Positions 1 through 8,321 of a stretch of 64,000 nucleotides of DNA are shown piece by piece. The position numbers and the translations under genes are program-made. The notes below the pieces were generated by a model, which did no database searches, had not been told where the DNA came from, and saw only the letters and a list, made by a program, of their open reading frames with translations. Origin of the DNA: CAZECR01 sp964510495 (GTDB lineage: Bacteria; Patescibacteriota; Patescibacteriia; Magasanikbacterales; GWA2-37-8). The first letter of the stretch is position 1. Every line of letters begins with the position of its first letter. The stretch covers positions 1 through 64,000 of the forward strand of contig CAZECR010000002.1 in assembly GCA_964510495.1 (NCBI GenBank), in the 5' to 3' direction.

Positions 1-919
1 CCATCAATTTCACCCGTAATTCTTTTGCTCCATCAAAACCATTCACATACGCCTTATAATGTTTTTTCATTAAAGCAAAACTTTTTTTCTCACCGAGTAA
101 TTTTTCAAACAAATGCGTATGCTCCACGAGCACGCGCATTTTTTCTTCTGGAACAATAGTTTTATAATCTCGCTCTCGATTAAAGAGCCACGGGTTACCA
201 AAGATACCACGACCAATCATTACCCCGTCACAGCCCGTTTCGGCTACGCGTCGATTTGCTTCATCTAAATCTTTAACATCACCATTACCCAAAATAAGTG
301 TCTTGTCTGACGAGGAATCATATTTGTCGCGAATAGCTACGGCCCGGGAAATTTCTTCCCAGTGCGCAGGTACCAGTGACATTTCTTTTTTGGTGCGGGC
401 ATGCAATGTTATCGCAGCTGGTTCTGCTTCGAGCAAATTGGGCAGCCAGGTATCAAGCACATTTTTATTATACCCTAAACGAGTTTTCACAGAAACCGGA
501 AGTTTTCCTGCTCCACGCTTAGTGGCAGCAATAATTTCTTTAGCCAGTTCCGGATATTGTATTAGAGCAGCTCCAGAGCATTGTTTACCACTGATGCTTT
601 TTTCAGGGCAGCCCATGTTAATATCAATTCCGTCAAAACCAAGTTCCTGAATAAGGAGCGCCGTTTCGTAATAATTTTCTGGTTTCGAACCAAAAATTTG
701 CGCAATGATCGGCCGTTCGGATTCATCATAGATAAAATCAGTGAGCAGTTCTGCGCGACCAGGGCTGCACAAGCCGTCGCACGATACAAATTCAGTCCAA
801 ATAATATCAGGCTTACCGTATTTAGCGATAACTCGACGAAAAGCAGCGTCCGTGACATTGGCCATGGGCGCGAGAACAAAAATGGGTTTAGGCAAATCTT
901 TCCAAAAACCAGAAATCAT
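1..919 (-). CDS. dus: tRNA-dihydrouridine synthase (DusB-like), 3' end outside window
   Basis: Flavoenzyme expected to reduce uridine to dihydrouridine in the tRNA D-loop. Reading from ATG at 919, about 306 codons stay open to base 1, so the C-terminus is outside the window. Seen in order: APMANVTD (residues 17-24, FMN barrel entry), INMGCP containing the conserved catalytic Cys, GKQCSGAAL, LHARTKKE, GNGDV and GVMIGRGIFGNPW (phosphate-binding loops). The NMGCP loop is most like DusB, but the subfamily is a guess. The ATG is preceded by T and has no SD, as usual here. Confidence 0.9.
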   Translation of the reverse strand, partial: MISGFWKDLPKPIFVLAPMANVTDAAFRRVIAKYGKPDIIWTEFVSCDGLCSPGRAELLTDFIYDESERPIIAQIFGSKPENYYETALLIQELGFDGIDINMGCPEKSISGKQCSGAALIQYPELAKEIIAATKRGAGKLPVSVKTRLGYNKNVLDTWLPNLLEAEPAAITLHARTKKEMSLVPAHWEEISRAVAIRDKYDSSSDKTLILGNGDVKDLDEANRRVAETGCDGVMIGRGIFGNPWLFNRERDYKTIVPEEKMRVLVEHTHLFEKLLGEKKSFALMKKHYKAYVNGFDGAKELRVKLM

Positions 920-1017
920 AGAAAAAATAAGTACTATCCATAGTACCAAGGAGTACTCAGAAAAACAACCTCATCACTTTTTCCTTTACTCCAAGAATGA
1001 GAATTAAAGGAGAAAGG

Positions 1018-1051
1018 CCCGAGCAAACAGCAACGCGACTGTTTGCTCGGG
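1018..1051 (-). terminator. 13-bp perfect hairpin ending the GC-rich lipoprotein gene
   Basis: Arms 1018-1030 and 1039-1051 are perfectly complementary with an 8-nt loop. On the minus strand the stem is followed by a pyrimidine-rich run, not a clean U tract. It lies 28 bases past the stop of the 1079-1429 gene and probably ends its transcript. Confidence 0.6.
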
Positions 1052-1078
1052 CGAAGGAGAAGATTGAGCGCCGCCTAA

Positions 1079-1429
1079 TCAGCGCATGCAGTTGCCTGGG
1101 GCAATGTAGCGCTGGCCGAGGGTGCTCTGGGTGGACGTATTCGAGCCTCTACGATTGTAGGTGTCCACCACCGCACCCAGCTGATGCCGGCACCGGAGCC
1201 CGGCACCCGAACGCTCGGGCGTCGCGGTGTCATACTTGAACTTGACCACGGTTGTTCCTCCGCGCTGGCTACGCCCCTCGAGAGTGTAGACGGTGTTCTC
1301 CACGGTAAAACGCGTCCCCGGCTGAGCCCGAAGCGCCAAGTTCTGGTCGGCCACGGACGGATTCACTCCCCCGCAACCAAGCAACGCCAACAGCGGAAGG
1401 TGTAACGAAAGGCACCGAATATCCTTCAT
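1079..1429 (-). CDS. Small GC-rich predicted lipoprotein, unknown function
   Basis: 116 aa with an N-terminal hydrophobic stretch and lipobox ALLGC (Cys19), so predicted to be exported and lipid-anchored; the remaining ~95 residues match no family I recognise. The start is fixed by a strong SD (AAAGGGG, 1436-1442, 6-nt spacer). Third positions are much more GC-rich than in the neighbours. It is monocistronic, with its own promoter (1476-1504), a stem-loop at the predicted mRNA 5' end and a hairpin terminator. It belongs to the same odd class as the genes at 9455-13390 and 56287. Lipoprotein call fairly sure; function unknown. Confidence 0.7.
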   Translation of the reverse strand: MKDIRCLSLHLPLLALLGCGGVNPSVADQNLALRAQPGTRFTVENTVYTLEGRSQRGGTTVVKFKYDTATPERSGAGLRCRHQLGAVVDTYNRRGSNTSTQSTLGQRYIAPGNCMR

Positions 1430-1455
1430 GAGAAACCCCTTTCAAAATGAGACCA

Positions 1456-1504
1456 TTGAGCACAGGAGCTCAAAATCAGTACCATATTCGAGAGGCACTG
1501 TCAA
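1456..1504 (-). promoter_or_regulatory. Promoter and 5'-terminal stem-loop of the 1079-1429 gene
   Basis: On the minus strand, TTGACA (1499-1504), a 17-nt spacer and TACTGA (1476-1481) with TGG just before it. The expected transcript start (~1469) falls on a 6-bp stem-loop (1468-1473 with 1456-1461), so the mRNA would begin in a hairpin. Confidence 0.6.
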
Positions 1505-1563
1505 CGATGAAGAGTTAAGAATAGCCACCGGTTCATGAAGCACGACCGTGTCAGTTCAGCCGT

Positions 1564-1592
1564 TTGTGGCTAGCTTACAAAAGTGCTATGAT
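1564..1592 (+). promoter_or_regulatory. Promoter of zwf-gnd/tkt operon
   Basis: TTGTGG (1564-1569), 17-nt spacer, TATGAT (1587-1592) with an extended TGC. An AAGGAGG at 1602-1608 is ~31 nt upstream of the ATG at 1640, too far to be an ordinary SD, and no in-frame start at normal spacing follows it. Confidence 0.65.
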
Positions 1593-1639
1593 ACTCACCG
1601 TAAGGAGGGAGCACCTCTTTTGTTTCTTATATTTTCTCT

Positions 1640-4048
1640 ATGGCTCAAAAAAACGGTTTGCCGACAATTCTGGTTATTTTGGGTGCAACGGGTGACCTGA
1701 TGACCAAAAAGATTGTTCCTGCCCTTTTTCATTTACACCTTGAAAATAATTTACCGGCCTTGTTTCAGATTGTCGGTTATTCACATCGCGCCCTGAACAA
1801 CGATTCGTTTCGAGAACATTTACAGGCAATTATTGAAAAAGATCCGCGCTACAATCTGACTAACCCGGCCGAAATTGGAAGATTTTTACAACGCTTTGTA
1901 TTTCAGCAAGGAGATTTTGAAAAACAATCCGACTATGTTGCGCTCGCCAAGCGCCTGGGGGCAACAGATGTGGAATGGAAAGCGTGTTCAAACAAATTGT
2001 TTTACCTCGCTGTTCCTCCAGACTTCTTAAAAACAATTGTTAATCACCTCGCATCTTCGGAACTTACCAAGCCCTGCTCTCCTGAAGAAGGCTGGACCCG
2101 TGTTTTGGTCGAGAAACCATTTGGCCGCGACCTTGCTACTGCTGAAAAACTCGACGAGCTTCTCGGTAAACTCTTCAAAGAAGAACAGATTTATCGTATC
2201 GACCATTACTTGGCTAAAGAAATGCTCCAGAATATTTTGACCTTCCGCTTTTCCAATAATCTCTTTGAAAAAATTTGGAATAATCAATTTATCGAACAGA
2301 TTGAAATCAAACTCTGGGAAACATTGGGCGTGGAACTTCGCGGGCCATTTTACGACGGCGTCGGAGCGCTCCGCGATATGGGGCAAAACCATATCATGCA
2401 AATGCTCGCGCTCGTTACCATGGAGCGGCCTAATGCTTTTACTGCCGCCGCGATTCGCGACCAGCGCGTGGCAATTTTAAAAACACTTCCCGAGCTTACT
2501 AAAAAGGAAGTTGCGGAAAATACGCTTCGCGCACAGTATGAAAGCTACCAAACGATTAAAGGCGTCTCCCCTACTTCCACTACGGAAACCTATTTTAAAG
2601 TCAAAACAGAACTGACGTCACCCCGCTGGAAGGGTGTACCAATCGTTATGGAAAGCGGCAAACGCATGGGTGAAAAGAAAAAAGAAATCATCATCACCTT
2701 CAAACATGCTGCACCATGCTTATGCCCACCAGGCGACAAGCACAACAAAAATCAGATTATTTTTGGACTTGATCCGGTCGAAGGTATTACGATTAAATTT
2801 TGGTCCAAAGTTCCGGGGCTTGATTTTAAAATTAACGAACGCACCATCGACTTCATGCTGCGTACCGAAGCAAGCACCTCACAGTATGTTGAAGAATATA
2901 AAAAACTTTTGCTTGACAGCATAACGGGCGACCAAACACTCTTTAATGACACACGCGAAGTTCGCGAGATGTGGCGTTTTATCGATTCGATTAGTGATGT
3001 GTGGGCTAAGCAAATTCCAAAACTCGCGAGCTATATACCTGACACCAGCACAATCGCAACCGCACTTACGTTTAACACACCCGAAAATACTTACACAGCA
3101 CCTCTTAAAAAAATGGGCTTAATTGGCCTTGGAAAAATGGGCGGTAATTTAGCCAGGCGTCTCCATACTCAGGGCTGGGATATCACAGCCTTCAACCGTA
3201 CCGCTGAAGTTACTCGCCAAATTGAAACCGAAGGAATTGCTGGCGCTTACTCGCTACCTGATCTGGTCAAAAGTTTACCGACACCACGCATTATTTGGCT
3301 GATGGTGCCCGCAGGTAAACCGGTTGATGAGATGTTGTTTGGCAAAGGCGGTTTGGTGCCACTTCTTAAAAAGGGCGATATTGTTATAGACGGCGGAAAT
3401 TCGTTCTACGGGGACGCTACCAAGCGCGCTGCTAAACTTAAAAAGTTTGGCATACATTTTCTTGATTGCGGTACGTCAGGCGGGCCGGGCGGGGCATTGG
3501 CCGGGCCATGCCTCATGATCGGCGGTGATCGCAAAGTATTTGAAAAAATCGAACATCTCTTCCGCGATTTAGCCGCACCGGATGCCTATCAATTTTTTGA
3601 CGGGTTCGGCGCCGGGCATTTTGTAAAAATGGTGCACAATGGTATTGAATACGGCATGATGCAAGCACTTGCCGAGGGCTTTGCGGTCATGAAAAAATCT
3701 AAGTTTAAACTTGATTTAGAAAAGGTGACCGATATTTATAACCACGGCAGCGTTATCGAATCGCGCCTGGTAGGTTGGCTCGCTTCCGGATTTAAAGCTT
3801 ACGGCCAAGAATTAAAAGGTATATCCGGATCAGTCAATTATACGGGTGAAGGTGAATGGACAGTGCAGGCCGCCAAAAAATTAAAAATTCCCGTACCGGT
3901 GATTGAAGACTCATTTAAATTCCGCGTTGCATCACAAAAAAAACCAAGCTACACTGGACAGCTTTTGTCAACGCTGCGCAATCAATTTGGCGGACATGAC
4001 GCCGTACATACCAAGGCAGCCAAACCTGCTCCTAAAAAGAAAAAATAA
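1640..4048 (+). CDS. zwf-gnd: Glucose-6-phosphate dehydrogenase / 6-phosphogluconate dehydrogenase fusion
   Basis: 802 aa joining both NAD(P)-dependent dehydrogenases of the oxidative pentose-phosphate pathway. Residues ~1-485 are G6PD: GATGDL (15-20), EKPFGRD (158-164) and RIDHYLAKE (186-194) with the substrate-binding HYxxK-type motif. Residues ~494-790 are a short, GntZ-type decarboxylating 6PGDH: GLGKMGGN (496-503), DGGNS (584-588), GTSGG (611-615) and GHFVKMVHNGIEYG (659-672) with catalytic Lys and Glu. The lactonase step between them has no candidate here. There is a Lys-rich tail. Transketolase follows after 18 bases. The fusion is read without interruption. Confidence 0.95.
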   Translation: MAQKNGLPTILVILGATGDLMTKKIVPALFHLHLENNLPALFQIVGYSHRALNNDSFREHLQAIIEKDPRYNLTNPAEIGRFLQRFVFQQGDFEKQSDYVALAKRLGATDVEWKACSNKLFYLAVPPDFLKTIVNHLASSELTKPCSPEEGWTRVLVEKPFGRDLATAEKLDELLGKLFKEEQIYRIDHYLAKEMLQNILTFRFSNNLFEKIWNNQFIEQIEIKLWETLGVELRGPFYDGVGALRDMGQNHIMQMLALVTMERPNAFTAAAIRDQRVAILKTLPELTKKEVAENTLRAQYESYQTIKGVSPTSTTETYFKVKTELTSPRWKGVPIVMESGKRMGEKKKEIIITFKHAAPCLCPPGDKHNKNQIIFGLDPVEGITIKFWSKVPGLDFKINERTIDFMLRTEASTSQYVEEYKKLLLDSITGDQTLFNDTREVREMWRFIDSISDVWAKQIPKLASYIPDTSTIATALTFNTPENTYTAPLKKMGLIGLGKMGGNLARRLHTQGWDITAFNRTAEVTRQIETEGIAGAYSLPDLVKSLPTPRIIWLMVPAGKPVDEMLFGKGGLVPLLKKGDIVIDGGNSFYGDATKRAAKLKKFGIHFLDCGTSGGPGGALAGPCLMIGGDRKVFEKIEHLFRDLAAPDAYQFFDGFGAGHFVKMVHNGIEYGMMQALAEGFAVMKKSKFKLDLEKVTDIYNHGSVIESRLVGWLASGFKAYGQELKGISGSVNYTGEGEWTVQAAKKLKIPVPVIEDSFKFRVASQKKPSYTGQLLSTLRNQFGGHDAVHTKAAKPAPKKKK

Positions 4049-4066
4049 TTATTTAAGTATTTTTGT

Positions 4067-5710
4067 ATGTCACAGACTCCAACTTCAGAATTGCAAAAAT
4101 TAGCCACCCTCATTCGTTATTTTATTCTGACTTCGACCACTAACGCAGGGTCGGGGCATGCCACATCATCGCTTTCAGCGACCGATCTCTTAACCGTTCT
4201 TATGTTCGGTGGATTTTTTAAAGCTGATCTCAAAAATCCTGCGAACCCAAACAATGATCGCCTTATTTTTTCCAAAGGCCATGCTTCTCCCCTGTTTTAC
4301 TCACTTTACGCAGCAGCCGGAGCAATCGAAGCCAGCGAGCTTGATACACTCCGCAAATTCGGGAGTCGCTTAGAAGGTCACCCTACCCTTATGTTCCCCT
4401 ACACCGAAGCACCTACCGGCTCACTTGGCCAAGGACTTTCCATAGGACTCGGTATGGCACTCAATGCCAAATATTTAGACAAAACTTCCTACCGCACCTA
4501 TGTGCTTTTAGGAGATAGTGAAATGGCCGAAGGATCGGTGTGGGAAGCACTTGAATCTGCCGCTTTTTACAAAACAAATAATCTTGTCGCCATTATCGAT
4601 GTCAATCGCTTGGGCCAGCGCGGCGAAACCATGCTCGGGTACGACACCGACAGTTATTACAAAAAAGTAACTGCTTTTGGCTGGGAGGCAGTCGTGATTG
4701 ATGGACATTCCTTAGAAGCAATTAGCGACGCTTTTTTGAAAGCTGAAAAAAGCGACAAACCTTTTTGTATTATTGCTAAAACTATTAAAGGTAAAGGCGT
4801 TTCATTCTTAGAAAACAAAGATGGCTGGCATGGTAAAGCACTTTCGAAAGAAGAGCTCGAAAAAGCTTTACCTGAGTTAGGTGAAGTTGATATGAATATT
4901 CGAGGCACAGTAGGCGCGCCAGAAAAAGCCACGCCAATAAAAAAACCTAGTCTTAAGGAGGTTCAGATAACAGATTATACAAGTGGCAAACCAGTCTCGA
5001 CAAGAAAAGCATATGGCAATTCGCTTTTAAACCTGGCACCCGTTCTTGAAAATCTTGTTGTACTTGATGCCGAGACTAGTAACTCGACCTATGCCGAAAC
5101 AATGAAAAAAGTTGCGCCGGAACGTTTTTTTGAAATGTATATTGCGGAACAAAACATGGTGGGCACAGCGCTGGGCCTGGCTAAGCGCGGCAAAATTCCG
5201 TTTGTCTCAACCTTTGCAGCATTTTTCAGCCGGGCGTTTGACCAAATACGCATGAGCCAGTANNNNNNNNNNNNNNNNNNNNNNNNNNNNNNNNNNNNNN
5301 NNNNNNNNNNNNNNNNNNNNNNNNNNNNNNNNNNNNNNNNNNNNNNNNNNNNNNNNNNNNNNGGCGCGGGTATTACTGTTCACGAGGCCTTAGCTGCCTA
5401 CGATGCGCTTATGAAAGAAGGAATTACGGCCAGAGTTATTGACCTCTATAGCATCAAACCACTTGATACAGCTGCCCTTCGCAAAGCTGTAACTGATACA
5501 AGCCACATAGTTGTTATTGAAGACCACTATGCCGAAGGTGGTATTGCCGAAGCTATCCGTTCCGCACTCGGGGAAATGGCTGGAGCAGTCACTACCCTAG
5601 CCGTGACCAAACAACCCAAGAGTGGTAAGCCCGAAGAATTACTTGAATATGAGGGCATCTCTGCCGCAGCAATTGCAGCCGCAGCTAAAGAATTGCTTGC
5701 CAAAAAATAA
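4067..5710 (+). CDS. tkt: Transketolase, interrupted by a scaffold gap
   Basis: Thiamine-diphosphate enzyme of the non-oxidative pentose-phosphate pathway. The N-terminal half has GSGHATSSLS (28-37), SKGHASPL and the ThDP/Mg motif GDSEMAEGS (149-157) ending near DVNRLGQRG. The pyrimidine domain follows (YIAEQNMVGTALGLA, with the conserved Glu; FAAFFSRAFDQIRM), then 100 N, then the C-terminal domain (GAGITVHEAL, SIKPLD). Compared with known transketolases, about 105 residues fall between the flanks, so the true gap is probably ~300 bases. The flanking frames agree. Co-transcribed with zwf-gnd. Confidence 0.93.
   Translation: MSQTPTSELQKLATLIRYFILTSTTNAGSGHATSSLSATDLLTVLMFGGFFKADLKNPANPNNDRLIFSKGHASPLFYSLYAAAGAIEASELDTLRKFGSRLEGHPTLMFPYTEAPTGSLGQGLSIGLGMALNAKYLDKTSYRTYVLLGDSEMAEGSVWEALESAAFYKTNNLVAIIDVNRLGQRGETMLGYDTDSYYKKVTAFGWEAVVIDGHSLEAISDAFLKAEKSDKPFCIIAKTIKGKGVSFLENKDGWHGKALSKEELEKALPELGEVDMNIRGTVGAPEKATPIKKPSLKEVQITDYTSGKPVSTRKAYGNSLLNLAPVLENLVVLDAETSNSTYAETMKKVAPERFFEMYIAEQNMVGTALGLAKRGKIPFVSTFAAFFSRAFDQIRMSQXXXXXXXXXXXXXXXXXXXXXXXXXXXXXXXXXXGAGITVHEALAAYDALMKEGITARVIDLYSIKPLDTAALRKAVTDTSHIVVIEDHYAEGGIAEAIRSALGEMAGAVTTLAVTKQPKSGKPEELLEYEGISAAAIAAAAKELLAKK
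5263..5362. other. Scaffold gap (100 N) inside tkt
   Basis: Exactly 100 N, the usual placeholder for an unknown gap. By family length the missing stretch should be about 300 bases. Confidence 0.95.
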
Positions 5711-5759
5711 AAATCGTGATATTGTTTAACCATTATAAAAACTTCTAAATTACGTTTGT

Positions 5760-5873
5760 ATGAACAGCGCTCTCAAGGCTCGCATGAACCAAGCCAAAAA
5801 GAATACGAAAATTGGTAAAAAACTCAAGAAAAAAACCAAACACATCGTTAAGAAAAAAATCATCAAAACTTAA
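5760..5873 (+). CDS. 37-aa Lys-rich mini-protein
   Basis: ATG at 5760 (preceded by T, like most genes here), 37 codons, TAA at 5871-5873. The product is nearly half Lys/Arg with no acidic residue, starting MNSALKARMNQAKK, so it probably binds nucleic acid or the ribosome. It sits 49 bases after tkt and right before a strong terminator, which supports a real gene at the operon end. Not recognised as any known ribosomal protein. Confidence 0.55.
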   Translation: MNSALKARMNQAKKNTKIGKKLKKKTKHIVKKKIIKT

Positions 5874-5886
5874 AATCTTCTCCCCT

Positions 5887-5917
5887 AAAAAAGCAGTCTT
5901 AATCAGACTGCTTTTTT
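5887..5917 (+). terminator. Intrinsic terminator of the zwf-gnd/tkt operon
   Basis: A 13-bp stem (5887-5899 with 5905-5917), 5-nt loop, A-rich foot and T run: a classic Rho-independent terminator, usable from both sides. Confidence 0.85.
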
Positions 5918-5918
5918 A

Positions 5919-5950
5919 TTAAAAATCCCGACTTATGGTAAAGTCGGGAT
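5919..5950 (-). terminator. Intrinsic terminator of the YtxH-like gene
   Basis: 10-bp perfect stem (5925-5934 with 5941-5950) followed on the minus strand by TTTTT; just past the stop at 5958. Confidence 0.8.
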
Positions 5951-5957
5951 AGTAACT

Positions 5958-6509
5958 TTAGACGGATTTTTCAGAAGACGTAGCGTCTGCAGATTCTTCA
6001 GATCCAGTCTGCCATTCATCATGATAGGTTTCCCATTTCTTCTTTACTTCACGGAGTAATTTATTTTTCCAATAATTCATGAGAGACTTCTTTTCAGCAT
6101 ATTCTCCCACTGCCTCAGCAGTAAGTTCGTAAAATTTGTCCTCGGTAACATCAGTAACACTTTCTAATTTACGTTTTACCTGCAAATAAACAGTATAGAC
6201 TTGAAAATCCCACCATTTACGTTTGAGTTCGCGAATGATAATGTCTTTCATCTCGAAAGCCATGTCTTTACGCTTGGCATATTCATCAACCGCGGTATCT
6301 ACAAGTTCGTTGTACATTTCTTGACTGGTATCACCAAATTCTTTAGCCCGAGCTTGAATTTGCCTTGAAAGTTCATGGATATCAGTCTGCAAATTGCGGC
6401 GCAGCATACGACCCTTTTCAGTCATGAGAAACCCGACGATAGCCCCTCCAACAAGACCGCCTAACACTGCACCTGCTTTAAAACTACTTGAGTGGTTGCA
6501 TTTTTCCAT
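5958..6509 (-). CDS. YtxH-like membrane-anchored protein
   Basis: 183 aa. The N-terminus (residues ~10-30) is a Gly/Ala-rich single membrane segment (GAVLGGLVGGAIVGFLM) followed by TEKGR, the signature of YtxH/gas-vesicle-like small membrane proteins. The remainder is long, charged, amphipathic helix with two similar halves (ELVDTAVDEYAKRKDM and ELTAEAVGEYAEKKSL), likely coiled coil, and an acidic Ser-rich tail. Own promoter and terminator, so monocistronic. Function unknown; family members are linked to envelope stress, which is only suggestive here. Confidence 0.7.
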   Translation of the reverse strand: MEKCNHSSSFKAGAVLGGLVGGAIVGFLMTEKGRMLRRNLQTDIHELSRQIQARAKEFGDTSQEMYNELVDTAVDEYAKRKDMAFEMKDIIIRELKRKWWDFQVYTVYLQVKRKLESVTDVTEDKFYELTAEAVGEYAEKKSLMNYWKNKLLREVKKKWETYHDEWQTGSEESADATSSEKSV

Positions 6510-6559
6510 AGGAGTAACAGTTAGGAATAAATGGATTGATCACTCGAATCCATATTTGT

Positions 6560-6588
6560 ACTGTATACTCCCCGTTCCAGGGTGTCAA
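6560..6588 (-). promoter_or_regulatory. Promoter of the YtxH-like gene
   Basis: Minus strand TTGACA (6583-6588), 17-nt spacer, TACAGT (6560-6565). The -35 box overlaps the stop region of the nudix gene. Confidence 0.6.
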
Positions 6589-6995
6589 ATACTCTTTAAA
6601 ATACCAAGAAAAAAGGCTTTATCTTCAGCGCGAGTTAAACGGTTGGTAATTTCTGTTCTTGGTAGCCAGTGAGCTTCTGGGTTATCTCGATCAAGCGGAA
6701 TAAGTACTTTTTGCTTGCTGGTAAAGAGAAAAAAATGAATTGTTTTTAATTCATCGTCATGTTTACCACCCGTACGCTCATAAAACCCAAGGTCGCGAAT
6801 ATAGACTAAATCTGTTATACCTGTTTCTTCATAAATCTCTCGCTCGGCTGCTTGGCGCAGTGTCTCCCCTGCTTCAACGTGCCCTTTCGGCAAAGACCAA
6901 AAATGCTGCCCTTGTTTTACCAAAGCAATTTCTCCTGATTCATTCATAACTACCCCTCCGGCTGTAATTGTTTTTTTCTTTGGCATCTTATTCAT
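6585..6995 (-). CDS. Nudix hydrolase
   Basis: 136 aa. The complete Nudix box GHVEAGETLRQAAEREIYEETGI (G-x5-E-x7-RE-x2-EE-x-G-hydrophobic), which binds the metal and cleaves nucleoside-diphosphate-linked substrates, lies at residues ~42-64. Substrate cannot be told; short Nudix proteins of this shape include MutT- and diadenosine-tetraphosphatase-like enzymes. The start chosen is ATG 6995, whose ATGA overlaps the cca stop, so translation is coupled; a GTG at 7007 is in frame but lies inside cca. Confidence 0.88.
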   Translation of the reverse strand: MNKMPKKKTITAGGVVMNESGEIALVKQGQHFWSLPKGHVEAGETLRQAAEREIYEETGITDLVYIRDLGFYERTGGKHDDELKTIHFFLFTSKQKVLIPLDRDNPEAHWLPRTEITNRLTRAEDKAFFLGILKSI

Positions 6996-8315
6996 AAACG
7001 TTCCCACTCCGCAACATCTTTCAGAAAATCATCTTTAATTTTCAAGAAATATTCTTTAACTGGTTCGTGCTCATTAGGCACAATACCATCTAAAATCGCT
7101 TCTTCCAGCGCGGTTTTAATACGGCCAACCGTGGGCCCCGGTTTAAGTCCGCACGCTTCCATAATTTCTTCACCACGCACCGGAGACTGAAACGCGAGCA
7201 TTTTGTCTTTCTCAATCACCTCGGCAACGCGCGTTTCTAAGTGATCATAGTTTGCTAAACGTTTTACTTTTTTGTTAGGGTTGCCGGTTGTAATATCGCT
7301 CTTACCCAAAATAAGCAGGTCATTAATTTCCTGCCCCGCATTAAAAATAAGACGGCGTACGGCTGAGTCAGTTACACCGTCGTCCATAAGGGCAATAGGC
7401 TGCATATGCCAACGAACTAGTTTTGCCAGATAATTCGTGTGCTCAGTCGATAAGCGTAAGCGTTTAGCAAAAGCATAGACCATTTTACGCCCGACATGTT
7501 CATGAGCATGAAACGTCCAGCCAATCCGCGGCACAAAACGTTTGGTGGCGGGTTTTCCTACGTCATGCAGTAGCCCGGCCAAGCGAAGCCAAACGTTATC
7601 TGAGCGCAAAGCAATATTATCCACAACTTTAAAGGTGTGATACAAATTATTTTTATGGCTATGACCATACACATCTTCAACACCGTCAAGCGCTGAAATT
7701 TCAGGCAAAATACTATCCATTAACTTTGTCTGGAATAATAGAAGAAACCCAATAGAGGGTTCAGCGGTTTTGAGTAATTTAAGCAATTCTTCCTGAATTC
7801 GTTCACCGGAAACAATTTTAATNNNNNNNNNNNNNNNNNNNNNNNNNNNNNNNNNNNNNNNNNNNNNNNNNNNNNNNNNNNNNNNNNNNNNNNNNNNNNN
7901 NNNNNNNNNNNNNNNNNNNNNNCACAACCGGGATCGCCATAGCGTTAACCGTAAAATCACGACGTTCCAAGTCTTGCTCAAGGGTTGTCGCGGTAACTAT
8001 GGGCTTGCGCGAATCAGCGGTATATTTCTCGCTACGTGCACCGGCAAACTCGAGCTCAATAGTGTCTTCACCTTCACCGAGAATATATCGAGCAGTGTCG
8101 AAATCTGGAAATTCGATCAAACTTCCTTCTTGTTTATAGGCTTCGTCAACGAGCTTGGCGAAAGCCAAACCGCTTCCTTCGACCACGAAATCATAATCCT
8201 TTTTTTCTACTCCAGTTAAAAAAAGATCACGAACAAAACCGCCGACCACAGAGACCGGCAATTTATTCTTTTTTGAAATGGTAGCAATTTTTTTAAAAAC
8301 CTTCTTGTATTCCAT
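6992..8315 (-). CDS. cca: CCA tRNA nucleotidyltransferase, interrupted by a scaffold gap
   Basis: Adds or repairs the CCA end of tRNAs; neither tRNA gene here encodes CCA, so the enzyme is needed. The N-terminal part (8315 down to 7923) has the class II nucleotidyltransferase signature VVGGFVRD, KDYDFVV (metal-binding DxD) and RRDFTVNAMA. After 100 N the C-terminal part (7822 down to 6992) has an HD domain (LLHDVGKP, HEHVGRK). The two parts are in different frames across 100 N, so the placeholder length is wrong; about 55 residues are missing by family comparison. Second gene of the pilT-cca-nudix operon. Confidence 0.92.
7823..7922. other. Scaffold gap (100 N) inside cca
   Basis: Exactly 100 N. 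The flanking reading frames of cca disagree, so the real length is not 100. Confidence 0.95.
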
Positions 8316-8321
8316 ACATCA

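Noticed and set aside
997..1405. Plus-strand ORFs over the first lipoprotein
   Set aside because: No SD or promoter in that direction; the minus-strand lipoprotein has both plus a lipobox.
1602..1608. AAGGAGG as the SD for zwf-gnd
   Set aside because: About 31 nt from the ATG with no in-frame start at normal distance; probably just part of the leader.
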